Positions 12,434 to 24,709 of a DNA stretch of 64,000 nt are shown in pieces. The DNA lies in the NCBI RefSeq assembly GCF_018446385.1, contig NC_055992.1:102566947-102630946 (forward strand). The letters are read 5' to 3'. The notes beneath the pieces are model-generated. The model ran no database searches and was not told the DNA's origin. It was given only the letters and a program-made list of their open reading frames with translations. This stretch comes from Zingiber officinale. Lineage: Eukaryota > Streptophyta > Magnoliopsida > Zingiberales > Zingiberaceae. The first letter of the stretch is position 1. Each line of letters starts with the position of its first letter. Both the position numbers and the translations under genes were made by a program.

Positions 12434-12792
12434 TAAGTTCATTATCCTAGATTGGAGAAGTGCTGTATCCATTATCTGCAATCATGTTTTACTAGCCTGA
12501 ACGCTTATTGTGCTGTGATATTTAACTCAGGAAATGTACATAAGGATTTAGTTCATCATGGATTTCTACAATACCCATTTTGATGTTTCCATTGTGTTAT
12601 TTAGATGTTGCAACAAAAATTCATGCAGTTTGAATCATCAACTAGGGTCATTTGCTTTTTCTAAAACTAGTACCAGTTGTATGATTGTCAAGTTGGAGAA
12701 GTTTATTTTCATTTTGTTTATTTTCTTGTCTCAGTGCTAAGTTTTTTCTCTATCCGTTAAGTGTTCTCCATCACCTTTTATGTAAAATAATT
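12434..12792 (+). other. 3' untranslated and flanking region of the ANK-TPR gene
   Basis: This follows the TAA stop. It is unique-looking, moderately AT-rich sequence without a perfect AATAAA signal. A short open frame at 12558-12740 has no recognisable domain. The region ends where the inverted-repeat element begins. Confidence 0.5.
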
Positions 12793-13339
12793 ATAGTTTT
12801 TTATCGGATCGCGTAGATAAATTTTTAAAATTATTAAATTGTGTAGAGAAGTTTTTAAAATTATTAAATCGCGTAGAGTAGTTTAAAACTTATTAAATTA
12901 CATATTCATTTTTTATTTTTAACTTATTAAATTACATATTTATTTTTTATTTTATTTAGGGTGGGTAGTTGGTTAATTTGGTATTAATTTTATATAAATT
13001 TATTATTTTTAAAATAAATTTAGTTAATTTGGTGTTAATTGAAATAATTGATTTTTAATTTGATTTGGTTAATTTAGTTTTAGTAAAATTTTAATTCGAT
13101 TCAATTAGTTAATATTAAATTCGTTTTCGATTAATTTATTTATGGGCTAAATCAATTGAATACTTATTTCTAATTTTATCCTTATTAGTTGATTAGTTTT
13201 TTTTTATTAGTCGAATCAATTTTAATTTGTGTCGAAACATTGAAATTTTGAGTAAATTAGTCGATTAATTTAAAAAAATAATCAACTAATTTATTTTTTT
13301 AATTAAAGTTAATTTTAGGTAAAATCGATTGATGAATCA

Positions 13340-15060
13340 AATAACTCTAGATTGATATGAAATTAATTATTATGTGTTTAGTTACATTTTTTTATTATAT
13401 TCATGTACGACAATTTGACTCAATATATAGAGTTACTTTTTTCTGATTATATTATATTGAGAGCAGTGATTTTTTGAACACGAATGTGTTTGAAAAAAAT
13501 TAAATCCGTATTTAAAAAATCATTACTTTCAATATATTAAATCAAAATTATATTTGAGGGCATGAATATAATCAAATGAACAAGTCGAACATATAGAATT
13601 TAGTTTCATGTCAATCTAAGGTCGTTTGGTCCATCAGCCAATTTTGGATGAAATCAGTTGATGTACCAAATGATCTTGGATTGACATGATTCTAGTTCTT
13701 ATGTATTCGTCTTCCTCCCTTGATTATATTCATATCTTTAAATATCAATTTGATTTAATATATTGAGAGCAATGATTTTTTAAACACAAATTAAAATTTT
13801 TAAATATATTTGTATTTAAAAATCATTGTTCTTAATTATATTGAGTCAAATTGATATTTAAGGATATGTATATAATCAAGAGAAGTAGAACATATAAGAA
13901 CTAGTTTCAAGTCAATCCGAGATCATTTAGTTCATCAGTTGGTTTTAGGCAAAATCGGCTGATGGACCAAATGACATCAAATTGATATAAAATTAGTTCC
14001 TATATGTTCGTCTACCTCTCTTGATTATATACATGCTCTCAAATATCAATTAGACTCAATATATTGAAAACAATGATTTTTAAAATATAAATGTGTTTAA
14101 AAATTTAATTCGTGTATAAAAAATCATTGCTATAAAAAGGTAGATCCGCTACCTTAGCGGCCCCTAGTGTCGACCCCATAGATATGGAGAGAGGTACATG
14201 CAGGTACACAGACCATAGGAACATGGTGGGGTAAACCTCATGTCGTCAGTTTCTGAGAATCGACCCTTGGCCATTACGCCAGAGATGTCATGCATTCACC
14301 GTCTGCGTACGCCCTGGGGGCAAAATCATTGTTATCAATATATTTGGTCAAATTGATATTTGAGATGATGGATATAATCAGAAGAGGTAGACGAACACAT
14401 ACGAACTAGTTTCATGTCAATCCGAGATCATTTGGCCCATCAGTCGATTTTGGGCATATGTGTTTGTCTACTTCTCCTGATTATATCCATATTCTCAAAT
14501 ATTAATTTGACTCAATATATTGAGAACATTAATTTTTTGAACACATGTATGTTCAAAACAATTTTTTGGATAAAAAATCACTCGACTAATTTATTTTTTT
14601 TTATCAAAGTCGATTTTAGGTAAAATCGGTTGATGGACTAAACAATCTCAGATTGACATGAAACTAATTTCTATATATTTGATTAGTTCTCTTGATTATA
14701 TCTATGCCCTCAAACATCAATTTAACCCAATATATTAAGAGTAGTAATTTTTTAAATATGGATGTGTTAAAAAAATTAATTCATGTTCAAATTACACTGC
14801 TATCAATATATTGGATCAAATTGGTATATGAGAACATGGATATAATAAAAAAAAAAATAGACGAACACATAAGAACTAGTTCATGTCAATCTGAGGTCAA
14901 AATTAACTGATGGATCAAATGACCTTGGATTGATATGAAAATAGTTTCAATGTGTTCATCTATCTCTCCTGATTATATACAAAACCTCAAACGTTAATTT
15001 GAATCAATATAATGATTTTTTTAAACACGAATGTATTTGAAAATTTTAATTTATGTATAC
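13340..15060. repeat. Tandem dyad-symmetric units, left part
   Basis: Units begin with GATTGACATGA-like sequence at about 13350, 13679, 13980, 14651 and 14929, so about 280-330 bp apart once the SINE insertion is discounted. Each unit runs through a stretch like TCAATATATTGAGAACAATG and AAAAATCATTG and then returns as its own reverse complement. Each could therefore fold into a long hairpin. The array continues after the gypsy element at 27965. Confidence 0.7.
14134..14321 (-). mobile_element. tRNA-derived SINE (non-Au family) inside the dyad array
   Basis: The near-identical flanks AAAATCATTGCTAT (14120-14133) and AAAATCATTGTTAT (14322-14335) form the target duplication. On the minus strand there is an A-box-like TGGCGTAATGG and a B-box-like GGGTCGATTCTC. 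The body TGTGTACCTGCATGTACCTC is shared with the SINE at 29468, so both belong to one family. Confidence 0.65.
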
Positions 15061-15848
15061 TGATCCTGTCCAAAAGTCGAAGAGATGGAAAGTCGAGGAT
15101 GTAGCGCTCCCGTTGACCGCTTGTAAACTCCGCTCGGACCTGCAACACAAACTACGTCAATGTCGAGCCAGGGAAGGGGTCCTCGGTGCTGGCCCTCCGA
15201 CGCTCATGTTAGTCACCGGCGATGATCAAAGTTTTTCCTTAAAATACTTGTCAGTAAAATATCCCTGACGCAGTACCGCAACGGCTCGAGCATATCTCTA
15301 AAGTGACAGTGGAAGCTTCCGCCATACGATCTTCTGGCTGTCCATGCCCGATGTCGGCGGCACTAACTCCCAAAAGGATGTTGATGGATATCAGAGGGAG
15401 TGTACTGCTAGGCTGAGCGGGTTGGCCGCTCGATCGAAATTTTGCCGCTCTAGTGTCCCGTCAGGTCGGCCAGAACCTCGCTACTCCTGTGTGTGTCTGC
15501 TCGCTCGAAGTTCCATTCTGCCACCGCCGAGACCTGCTACCAGGTCGAGCGGGGTAGCCGCTCGACCAAAGTTGAACTCTGCCAATGTCAAGTTATGCTG
15601 TCTGGCCAAGCGGGGTAGCCGCTCGGCCCGACTTCTGCACCTCGTCTCCTCCTCCATTCGGCGTCAAATAATAGATTGAGCGTCAACCGTTTGACTCCTC
15701 CCTATGTCGCAGGCAACGATGGATCGGGGCCTTCTCCCTCGGTCTGGGCATGCTTCGCCCGACCGGCCGATGCTATCCACTCGTTGACTACCTTGACTTT
15801 GACCTCCACGGTAGCCGCGAGGTGGGGCCCCTCATCATCACTGCATCA
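15061..15848 (-). repeat. 3' LTR of gypsy element 1
   Basis: 788 bp, TG...CA ended. Compared with the 5' LTR it lacks about 136 bp (corresponding to roughly 27208-27343), including the TATA box, so the loss came after insertion. Confidence 0.92.
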
Positions 15849-15866
15849 TATGCCTCTCCCTCAAGT
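15849..15866 (-). other. Polypurine tract of gypsy element 1
   Basis: On the minus strand, TTGAGGGAGAGGCATA abuts the 3' LTR, as expected for the plus-strand DNA primer. The same arrangement (AAGGGGAGGCATG) is beside the LTR at 34936. Confidence 0.75.
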
Positions 15867-16064
15867 CTAGTCAAAGGAGGCTGCAAGTACGATTGACTGG
15901 ACAATTGTCTGAGCAGTTTTCCAATCGATCAACCTTCAGCACTACTTGGTTTTTGATCGAGATGCGTCCGCTCCCTGCCGGTCGGCCTGTTGAAGCTTGT
16001 CGTTCAACCATAGGTATGCTCCCCCAATCCGATTGGCACAACGAAGGTTTATACTTGTGAAATC

Positions 16065-17699
16065 TGTTGGTGCAATATCCCCTGGGTCAAGGTTGACCAG
16101 GTTGACTAGGCTTGAGTTGGTTCAAGCTTGAGTCTTGATGTTTGGGTTTCAATATTTGACAATATGTGGAGATTGCAGCTACAATCGTCCGATTGGGGAG
16201 ATTGCTAGTGCAATTCCCCTCTAGTCAGGGTTTAACTAGTTTGGTGTGAAGAAGAGTCAAGTAGGTCAAGGCTGACCAGATACTTGATTAGGAAAGTCCT
16301 AACTAGAGGTTAGGCAATTGGAATCATGGTGAGTAAAGTCAGGTGAAAGACCTAGTGAGTAAAGTTAAATAGTTGGAAAATCCTAGTGGGTGAAGCTAGG
16401 TGAAAGTCCTGGTAAGTGAAGCCAGGCAGGTGAAAGTCACTGTGAGTGAAACCGGACAATGGTGAAAGTCCTGGTGAGTGAAGCCAGACAGATGGGAAGT
16501 CCTAGTGAGTGAAGTTAGGCAAATGAAAGTCCTAGTGAGTGAAGCTAGACGCGTGGAAATCCAAATGGGTCAAGGGTGAACAGACATCTAGTGGAAGTCC
16601 AAGTGGATCATAGAGGACCGTACACTTGGCACGAGACGGTAAGTCTAAGTAGGTCAAGGTTGACCAGACACTTGGCACGAGGAGAAAAGTCCAAGTGGGT
16701 CAAAAGGATTGACCGGACACTTGGTGAAGGAGTCCTAGCAGGTCAAGGTTGACCGGATGCTAGGCATGAGGTTCCAACAGGTCACGATTGGCCGGATGTT
16801 GGGTTTGGAAACTTTGGACTTGATTTAGGCTAGTGAAAGGTGGGTCAATCGATCAACCGATCGATTGAACCGTAGTCCAATCGATCAGTTGATCAATTGG
16901 ATGTGTGCCGCGAAGAAGATTTGGCCCAATCTATCAGTTGATCGATTGGGAGCAAATGTCGTGAGAACAAAACCTCTCCCAATCAATCAGCCGATCGATT
17001 GGGTATCTCCAATCGATCGACCGATCGATTAGGGATTGGATTTTTCGTGCACAGACGCGAGAAAGGCTGGATCAATTGGTCAGTCGATTCAACCATTTTC
17101 AGATAGCACAGAGGCGCTTTGAATCGATCGATCGATTCAAAGCCTCCCCAATCGATTGAAAGTCATTCAATCGATTAGGATCTGACTGTTGTGCAGATTT
17201 AAAGCTGTTGTGAGCGATTTCTTCAACACGGCTTCAAGCACTTCTTCTCTGTTCTTCACGATCCGTTCTCCACTGAGTTCACCGACAAACACCAAATCTT
17301 GGGGGCTTAGAGAGGAGTGTTGTTGCATTTCCAAACAAGTCAAGAGGTGTATTCAAGCAAGAAGAAAAGCAAGCTAGGGTTTCTGCCATGTAAATCTTGT
17401 AAGATTTGATATTATATTAGCTTGTATTTTGTTCTTCTTGTATATCTTTGTGTGTGAGCTTGTACAAGGTTTCTCTGCCTTCGTTAGTTACCGTAAAGGA
17501 GTGTTTTCATAGTGGATGAGTGAGTGAGGGCCGGATCCTTGGATTAGTCATCTCTTCTTGAGGTGGATACTAAGTAAATCCCAGTGTTAGTGTTGTGAGT
17601 GTATTTCTTGTTGTTTATTCCGCTGCACATCATCTAAGAAGCACATCAACAAGCGCGAAGAGCTATTAACCCCCACTCTAGCATATTTCGGCCCTAACA
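16065..17699 (+). mobile_element. Solo LTR of the gag-only copia-type family
   Basis: It starts TGTTGGTGCAATATCC and ends GGCCCTAACA, with perfect 5-bp flanks AAATC (16060-16064 and 17700-17704). It shares the beginning, the GTGAGTGAAG minisatellite, GATCGATC palindromes (about 16850-17170) and the CTCTAGC 3' end with the LTRs at 38223 and 44045, but is diverged. No internal region or second LTR is present, so it arose by LTR-LTR recombination. It interrupts gypsy element 1 between the 3' LTR and the antisense gene. Confidence 0.9.
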
Positions 17700-18244
17700 A
17701 AATCTTTTCTTAAAATGTCTTGGGTGAGCGCGAGTTAGGCTTACGTCACCCAGATTTTTGGGAAATCATGCAAATGTCTTCATATTAAGGCTAAACGCGC
17801 CCCTATGTCCTCATTAAATGCTGACTCGTGGTGAGGCGCCATGTGTTACACCCACTACCGCCGCACACCTGACGTGACAGGCGAATATCCGCTGGTGATG
17901 TGATGTTTGGCGGTTCAAATTCAATGGTCAAATCTCGACCTGGATTTGTGCAACCTAGATCGGACGGCTTCGGTTGGCCGGCCCCGAGGCTTATAATCCC
18001 TTGTGCGTCGCCGCTTCTTCCTTCACATCTTCATCTTCGAGCTCTTCGGCTCTAACTCCTCCGTGCTCCGGCGACTTTCCTCCCTTACTGCTCCTCCGGC
18101 GACCTCTTCCTAGTAAGCTTCCTTCCCATCGTCTTTTGCTTTCTCGTCTTCAGGCCTCTGTACTTCCTCGCCTTCGAGTTTTTCGGCATCTTTTAGTGTT
18201 TCGATGAAAATTCTACCATCTCTTCACCTTCCCTTGTTTTTGCG

Positions 18245-20518
18245 ATGGCAAGTTCCTCACATCCTCCCGTCGGTATCTCTGGGCTCTGGTACACCTCTAC
18301 CGAGTTCCGATTTGACACCGACAATGCTGAGAGCTTGACTACCGCATTTGAGTTTCCTCCTAACTACAAAGTTATCCTCCCTTCTCCTGCCGATCGGCCA
18401 AATTTTCTGCCACCCGACTGCATTTGTTTCTTTAAAGATCAGTTTATCGCCGGTCTACGGTTTCCCATTCATCCATTTTTTCCAGCCGTTTGTAAATACT
18501 TTCGCATCTCCCTTCACCAATTAGTGTCGAACTCCTTTAGGCTATTGTGAGGGGTCGTCGTTCTTTTTCGCATGCACGACATTCCTCTCACCCCTCGGAT
18601 CTTTCACTATTTTTATTATCTAAAATTTTCTGAGTCGGAGACTTTCCTTTTCTAAGCTCGAGTGGGCTTGGTTTTATTTGACAAGATGTCGACCTCCAAC
18701 AAGTATCGGAGGGAATATTTTTTTTGTACACCTTTCCAAGCGGCCGAACTTCTCGACCCACTGGCAGCTCGAAGTGGTGGCCCAACCTCCCTTGAAATAG
18801 TACAAGAGATGATTGGACTATCTCAACACCGCTTCTATGCTGGCCGGTCAGAAGTATGACATCCACAAACTGCTGTTGGAGGGTGTCCTCTACATCTTCG
18901 GCCTGAGTCTGATCCGCACTCGGCTTCTGTCCAACCTAGGTATGCAACTTCTTCAATCCTTCTTTTGATTTTAACTAATTGTTCTTCCTTTTTTGCAACT
19001 AAAGTCATGTTACATGCACGTCTGGCTAGCAAGACGAAGCTTACGGATATCGCGATCAATGCGGCTATTGCGGAGGAGTTGGAGAGCTGCGGCTTGCAGC
19101 CAGTCGACTCTCAAGAAGAGCCGCAAGATGAAAGCGAAGCAGCTCCCGTTTTGGTAAGCGGAGGGGCAGCCAGTAGTACAAATAGTGGCGAAGCAGCTGA
19201 GGGATCACATCCTGCCTCTAAACTGCTTTAGAGGGGGCGTCTGGCTTGGCCTCCTTTGGAGAGCCATTGATTAGGCGCAAGAGGCGCCGGGCGAAGACAC
19301 CATCGCACTCTGCTTCCTCAACGATGCGGTCCGCCGAGCGGGTTGGGACTTCGACCCCCACTTCAATTCAAGAGACGGTGGCTCCTACGTCGTCTGATCG
19401 GACTCCCTCCCTGTCTGGTCTGCCACAAGGAACCATCTGCGCGCTGTAGTGGCCTTCATGCCCTCAAAATCGAAGGCCAAGAAGTCTAGCATCTGCCCGG
19501 CGTCTTCATCCCGGCTGTCCGGACAGGCGACATCGGCCCAGTTAGCCCCGAGCGGCCAGCATCACATCACGGCGGTTCTTCACCTGCCGACCGAAGAATG
19601 GCGCGAGTCGGCCGGCGTTGCATCCCGAATCCCTGAGCACTAGATAATAATCCAGGGGTCGCTCGCCCAAATATGGGCTAATGCCCGAGTTTGTGCAACG
19701 ATGATGCCCCCGGAGGCACTTGTGGATAGCCACACTCAGATGTCAAGTGGGGTAAGTGTTGCGTTCTCCTTTATATGTTTCCGATCGGCGCTTATGTTCT
19801 CTTGTTTGCAGTACTGGGTGGAGGCCTGGCCATGTGCCAAAGGCTCGCATTTTTGGAGGAAGTGAAGAAGATGAAGGCATCTAGCGGCCAATCCTCCGTC
19901 GCTCAAGAGCAGACGCATGCCGAGGTGGATAAACTACGGGCCGATCTGGAGAAGAGCACCAGGCTACTCGAAGCCAAACGGGGCAAGGGTGCAGAGTAGG
20001 CCACTCTACTGGCTCGACTCAATAAGCAGGTCACAACTTTCGACAACAAAGTCGAGTCGGCCAATGCGAGGAAGCTTCAGGCCATCGAAGACTTCGAACT
20101 GAAGAATAAGGAGGCTTGGGCTCTCACCAAGAAACTCAAGGAAGTTGAGGATTTCTTGGTCGCCGAGTAGAACAGCCAGTTGGCTGAAGAAGTTGCCCTT
20201 CACGGCTAACTCTCCGCCAAAGATACTACGCTGCTCACCGCAAAGGACGAGCTGGAGGCCTCTTGAGCGGCTTTAAAGACCTATCAAGATGCCAAGGCTG
20301 GCCGGTTCAAGGCGATGAAAAAGAACTACATCCGCTCGGACGCTTTCAACGACAAAGTTACCGACCGGGCGCTCCACCTGTTCGACCTAGCAATCGATGG
20401 GACTATCGACTAGATCAGAGAGGGTGGTTACCCGCCGCTAGCTCTGACCAACAATATCATTAGCCAGGAAAAACTTACCGCATCACTGCCTGACGACGCC
20501 TTAGATTACCTTGAGTGA
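18245..20518 (+). pseudogene. Antisense gene of gypsy element 1 (gypsy-type transposase-28-like plus coiled coil)
   Basis: It is encoded opposite to gag-pol. It starts MASSSHPPVGISGLWY at 18245. The following stretch, with LRFPIHPFF, HQLVSNSFRLL and GLVLFDKMSTSNK, matches the conserved block known as the putative gypsy-type transposon domain (PF04195-like). Stops at 18548 and about 18655 break it. An intron probably runs from about 18940 (GTATGC) to the acceptor near 19005. A Ser/Thr/Pro-rich middle follows. After a second intron ending at about 19811 (CAG then TACTGG) comes a C-terminal coiled coil ending DDALDYLE at 20518. Several stops lie there too. The same gene is found at 35663-37764 and 52298-61959. 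Its function in the element is unknown. Confidence 0.75.
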
Positions 20519-20940
20519 GGCCGAGAGTTCCTATAAAATTTTTGAAGTTTTAATGAACATTTGTCCGTTCAACCAAGCTTGATCTCCTTGTATTTGTTTT
20601 TCAACTCATCTTTTGAGCATTGCAAGAACTCATGGCCTCGTGACTCATCCGATCGTCCACGATTAGTCTATCCAGCCGATCGATCCTTTTTGTATTCAGA
20701 GTATGATTCTGTAACCTTCCGATCTACCCTGAGAGTATTTTGAAGAATAGTCCCGAACGGTCACTGTATTTTAAAGACTTCGAGCTTTTGAATAGTCCAG
20801 GTTCGTGGTCGATTATTCATCGACGCTTGCCCACTTACTAAGCTTTTGAAGACTGCTCGACCCCGAACAAGGGAGATTGGGATATCAATAAGCTAGTCCG
20901 AGACCAGTAGAGATGGCGTAGATAGGGGTTTATAGTCGCC
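20519..20940. other. Spacer between antisense gene and 37-bp array
   Basis: 422 bases without a gene. Pyrimidine-rich, it corresponds in position to 37765-38217 of the second Tat-type element. Nothing specific recognised. Confidence 0.4.
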
Positions 20941-21712
20941 ACTGAACTTCTAGAGTCCGTCACTCTAATATAACTCAAACCTAGCCGATCGACACGGGAG
21001 TCTCTCACTCAAGGGTTTATAGTCGCCACTTTACTGTTGATGGAGACAGGGGTTTAAGGTTTCCGCTCGGCCGTTGATGCAGACCCAAGTTTAAGGTCAT
21101 CGTTCAACCATTGATGGAGACAAGGGTTTAAGGTCGCCGCTCGACCGTTGATGGATGCTAGAGTTTAAGGTCGTCACTCGACCGTTAGTGAAGACTAGGG
21201 TTTACAGTCGTCACTCGACCGTTGGTGAAGACTAGGGTTTAAGGTCGTCGCTCGACCGTTGATGACAACAGGGGTTTAAGGTTGCCGCTCGATCGTTGAT
21301 GACGCCTAGAGTTTAAGGTCGCTACTCGACCGTTGGTGAAGACAGGGGTTTAAGGTCGTCGCTCAACCATTGATGGAGACAATAGTTTAAGGTCTTCACT
21401 CGACCACTGATGGAGACAAGAGTTTAAGGTCGTCGCTCGACCGTTGGTGAAGATAGGGGTTTAAGGTCGCCACTCGACTGTTGGTGAAGACAGGGGTTTA
21501 AGGTCATCGCTCGACCGTTGATGACGATAGGGGTTTAAGGTCGCCGCTCGACCGTTGGTGAAGACAGGAAGGTCGCTGCTCGACTGTTGGTGAAGACAGG
21601 GGTTTAAGGTCGCTGCTTGACCGTTGATGACAATAGGGATTTAAGGTTGTCACTTGACCGTTTATGGAGATAAGGGTTTAAGGTCACCGCTCGACCGTTA
21701 AGGAAGACGCAT
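20940..21712. repeat. 37-bp tandem array in gypsy element 1
   Basis: Roughly 20 imperfect units of GGTCGCCGCTCGACCGTTGA followed by TGGAGACAGGGGTTTAA. Units vary by point changes and a few are shortened (about 21560). The first part (20940-21040) instead carries GGGTTTATAGTCGCCACT, the half-unit seen in the 64-bp arrays at 45598 and 62408. It sits between integrase and the antisense gene. It has no spacers and is not a CRISPR. Confidence 0.9.
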
Positions 21713-21759
21713 CTTAAGAGGCCTTCGCTTTTTATTCATATTTTGCCCTACGTTCGGGA

Positions 21760-23127
21760 AACATACAAAACACATGTATTCACTCATGCACCTCTCATCC
21801 GACCCTGTACGGTTGGAGATGATTCGCGCTCCATGGCCTCTCGAGCTGCCTTCCCTCTTCATCCTCCAAGTAGTAGGCACCCGAACGGAGCTTTTGCACG
21901 ATCTTGAAAGGTCCCACCCATGGGGCTTTCAGCTTGGTGACATCGCCGACCGGCTTCACTTTCTTCCAGACGAGATTGCCGACCTAGAAGGATCTCGGGA
22001 TCACCCTCCGATTGTAGTTCTATTTCATCCATTGCTGGTACGCTATGAGCCGAATAGCTGCTTTCGCCCACGTTTCGTCCACCAAGTCGAGCTCCATGAG
22101 CCTCTGTTCTGTGTTTCCTTCATCGTATACTGCACCTGATCGAATTCTACTCCGACCTCCACGGGGACGACTACTTCACCGCCGTATACCAAGTGGAAGG
22201 GGGTTACGCAGGTTGCCTCCTTCGCGTGTGAAGGGCCCAAAATACACTGGGGAGCTCATCGACCCAGCTACCTCCAACGTGATCGAGCTGAGCGCATAAA
22301 ACTCTGAGGATCTCTCGATTGGCGACTTCGGCTTGCCCGTTGCACTGGGGGTAGACCATCGATGTGAAGGCCTGCTAGATGTCATAGCCCTCGCACCACT
22401 CTCTGAGCCCCTGATTGGCGAATTGCCTTGCATTGTCTAATACGAGTCGGCGTGGGATGCCGAATCGACATATAATGTTCTTCCAAATAAACTTAATGAC
22501 CATCTGGTTGGTTATTCTTGCAAGCGGCTCGGCTTCCACCCACTTCAAGAAGTAGTCCACCGCGATGAGTAAAAATTTTTGATGACCGGGCGCCATGGGG
22601 AATGGTCGAACGATATCTATACCCCATTGGTCTAACGGGCAAGAAACTGTGGACTCCTTCATTTCCTTGGTTGGCCGGTATCGAAGGTTGTGATACTTCT
22701 GGCAAGATAAGCAGGTGGCCACCGTCCGAGCGGCGTCTTCTTAGAGGGTCGGCCAAAAATATCCGACCAGGAGTATCTTTTGAGTTAACGCACGGTCGCT
22801 CGGATGGCCTCCGCAGGAGCCTTGGTACACCTCCCGCAGAATATACTTGACATCTTCCGATCCGACGCATTTGAGTGGGGGCCTGGAGAAGACTCTCTTA
22901 TAAAGCTGGTCCCCAATCAAAGTGAATCGTCTGACCCTCTTCTTCAGCAAGCGAGCTTCTTCTGAATCGACAGGTATAACTCCCGACCATAAGAACTCTA
23001 TCAAGGTCATTCTCCAGTCGTTGGGGAAGGTTATTCCTTCCATTCGGTCAATATGCGCCACTAGTGAGACTTGTTCGATCGGCTGTCCTATGATGATCGA
23101 CGATAATGAACTGGCTAATTTTTCCAA
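21760..23127 (-). pseudogene. Integrase of gypsy element 1
   Basis: The N-terminal zinc-binding region is at 23127-22690 (GSCGGH, later CLSCQKYH), with Tyr where the first His is usual. The catalytic core at 22720-22375 has the first Asp in DQWGIDIVRPFP and the second in LVLDNARQF. A segment with PFHLVYGGEVVVPVEV lies at 22240-22043. The C-terminal chromatin-facing domain (PWVGPFKI-like) reaches to about 21760 in a shifted frame. Stops and frameshifts separate the segments, so it is inactive. It would have joined element cDNA to host DNA. Confidence 0.85.
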
Positions 23128-23148
23128 CTCGTCTGTCGCCTGCTTCTT

Positions 23149-23610
23149 CTATCGGGAGATTTTTTGTATAATAACCTCTTGAAAGTTGGTTTTCAGCTTC
23201 TCGAAGGCCTCCGCATAGAGCCTGAGTCGGGCATTGCTTATTTCGAATGTCCCGAATAGCTGTTGAGTGGCTAATTGAGAGTCCGAGTGGATGAGAACTT
23301 TAATGGCTCCCACATGTCGGGCTGCCTGTAGGCTGACTATCAACGCTTCATACTTGGCTTCATTATTAGTGGCACGATAGTCTAGCTGAACGAGAGTTTC
23401 ATCCAGTCTTCCTGTGGTGAGATGAGCAATATGCCAATTCTGCTGCCTTACCGAGTGGACAAGCCGACAACATATATCTTCCATGTTGCCTCTGGCTAAA
23501 CATTCTAAACCTCTATGATGAAATCCGCCAAGGTTTGAGCCTTGATTGCCGCTCGGGGTTGATATTGTATATCGAACTCGCTCAGCTCGGTCACTCATTT
23601 GATTAGCCTT
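23149..23610 (-). pseudogene. RNase H of gypsy element 1
   Basis: ATNNEAKYEAL and HSDSQLATQQL are the conserved RNase H blocks, in the expected place between RT and integrase. The first catalytic Asp region is not intact in the visible frame. It would have degraded the RNA strand during reverse transcription. Confidence 0.8.
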
Positions 23611-23899
23611 CCTGATGTCTCGGGGTTGAGAATGACTCGTCCTAAGCCGTTGTTAGTTAGCACAATAATTGTGTGCACTAGGAAGTATGGTCAAAGCCTC
23701 CGAGCATCAAGAATTAAAGCATAAGCTAGTTTTTCAAGACCGGTGTAGCGAGACTCTACATCTTTCAATATATAACTCAAAAAGTATATAGGCTGCTGCT
23801 CTTGGCCGTTCTATCTAACTAGAGTCGATCCAACGACATGTTCGTTGGATGATAGATAAATTCAAAGTGGCTCACCAACAATTGGCTTGGCTAATATAG

Positions 23900-24700
23900 G
23901 TAAGGAGTTAAGATATTCCTTCAGCTCTTCTAATGCCCGATCGCACTCGACGTCCCATTGGAATTTTGTAGCTCGGCGAAGCACTTTGAAGAATGTGAAG
24001 CTCCGGCCAGACAACTGGATATGAATCTAGATAGCGTCGTGATCCGACCGGTCAGCCGTTGAGCTTCCTTCAAGTTCCGAGGTGGCTGCATGTCTTGCAA
24101 TGCTTTGACTTTGCTTGGATTGGCTTCAATGCCCCGCTCGGTGACGATATAACCCAAGAAGCGGCCACTCTTCGTGCTGAACAAACACTTGTCGGGGTTC
24201 AGCTTTATTCCATAAGTCCTCAGCATTCAAAAAGTCTCCTCGATGTCTACGCATTAGTCAACAGCTCGGAGGGATTTAATTAATATGTCGTCGACGTATA
24301 CCTCCATATTACGACTGATCTGCCGTCAGAACACCTTGTTTATCAGCCTCTAGTAAGTGGCTCCGGCATTATTGAGTCCAAATGACATGATGCTGTAGCA
24401 ATACGTTCCGTTGGCTGTAATGAAGCTGACCTTCTCCTGGTCCTCACGGGCAAGCGACACTTGGTGATACCCTTGGTATGCGTCGAGCGTGCAGATCAAC
24501 TCACAACCCACCATTGAGTCCACCATCTGATCTATCCTGGGCAACAGATAGAAGTCTTTCGGGCACGCCTTGTTCAAATCGTGGAAGTCGCACCATTTAT
24601 TGCCCGGCTTGGAGACTAACATGACATTGGTCAGCCAACTCGGGAATTGAACTTCCCTAATATGACCGGCCTCCAACAACTTTTCTATCTCCACTCGGAT
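23900..24700 (-). pseudogene. Reverse transcriptase of gypsy element 1
   Basis: The order of blocks is VMLVSKPGNKW, DLNKACPKDFYLLPRID, DAYQGYHQV, IMSFGLNNAGATY, then the catalytic YVDDILIKS at about 24280-24299, and LNPDKCLFSTKSGRFLGYIV. Stops lie near 24350, 24270 and 24235 and around the codon before the block at 24700. Confidence 0.88.
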
Positions 24701-24709
24701 GATTAAATT

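Noticed and set aside
20940..21712. Regular repeats reminiscent of a CRISPR array
   Set aside because: Units are contiguous with no unique spacers and lie within a plant retrotransposon; the same holds for 45598-46500, 62408-63416 and 3188-3420.
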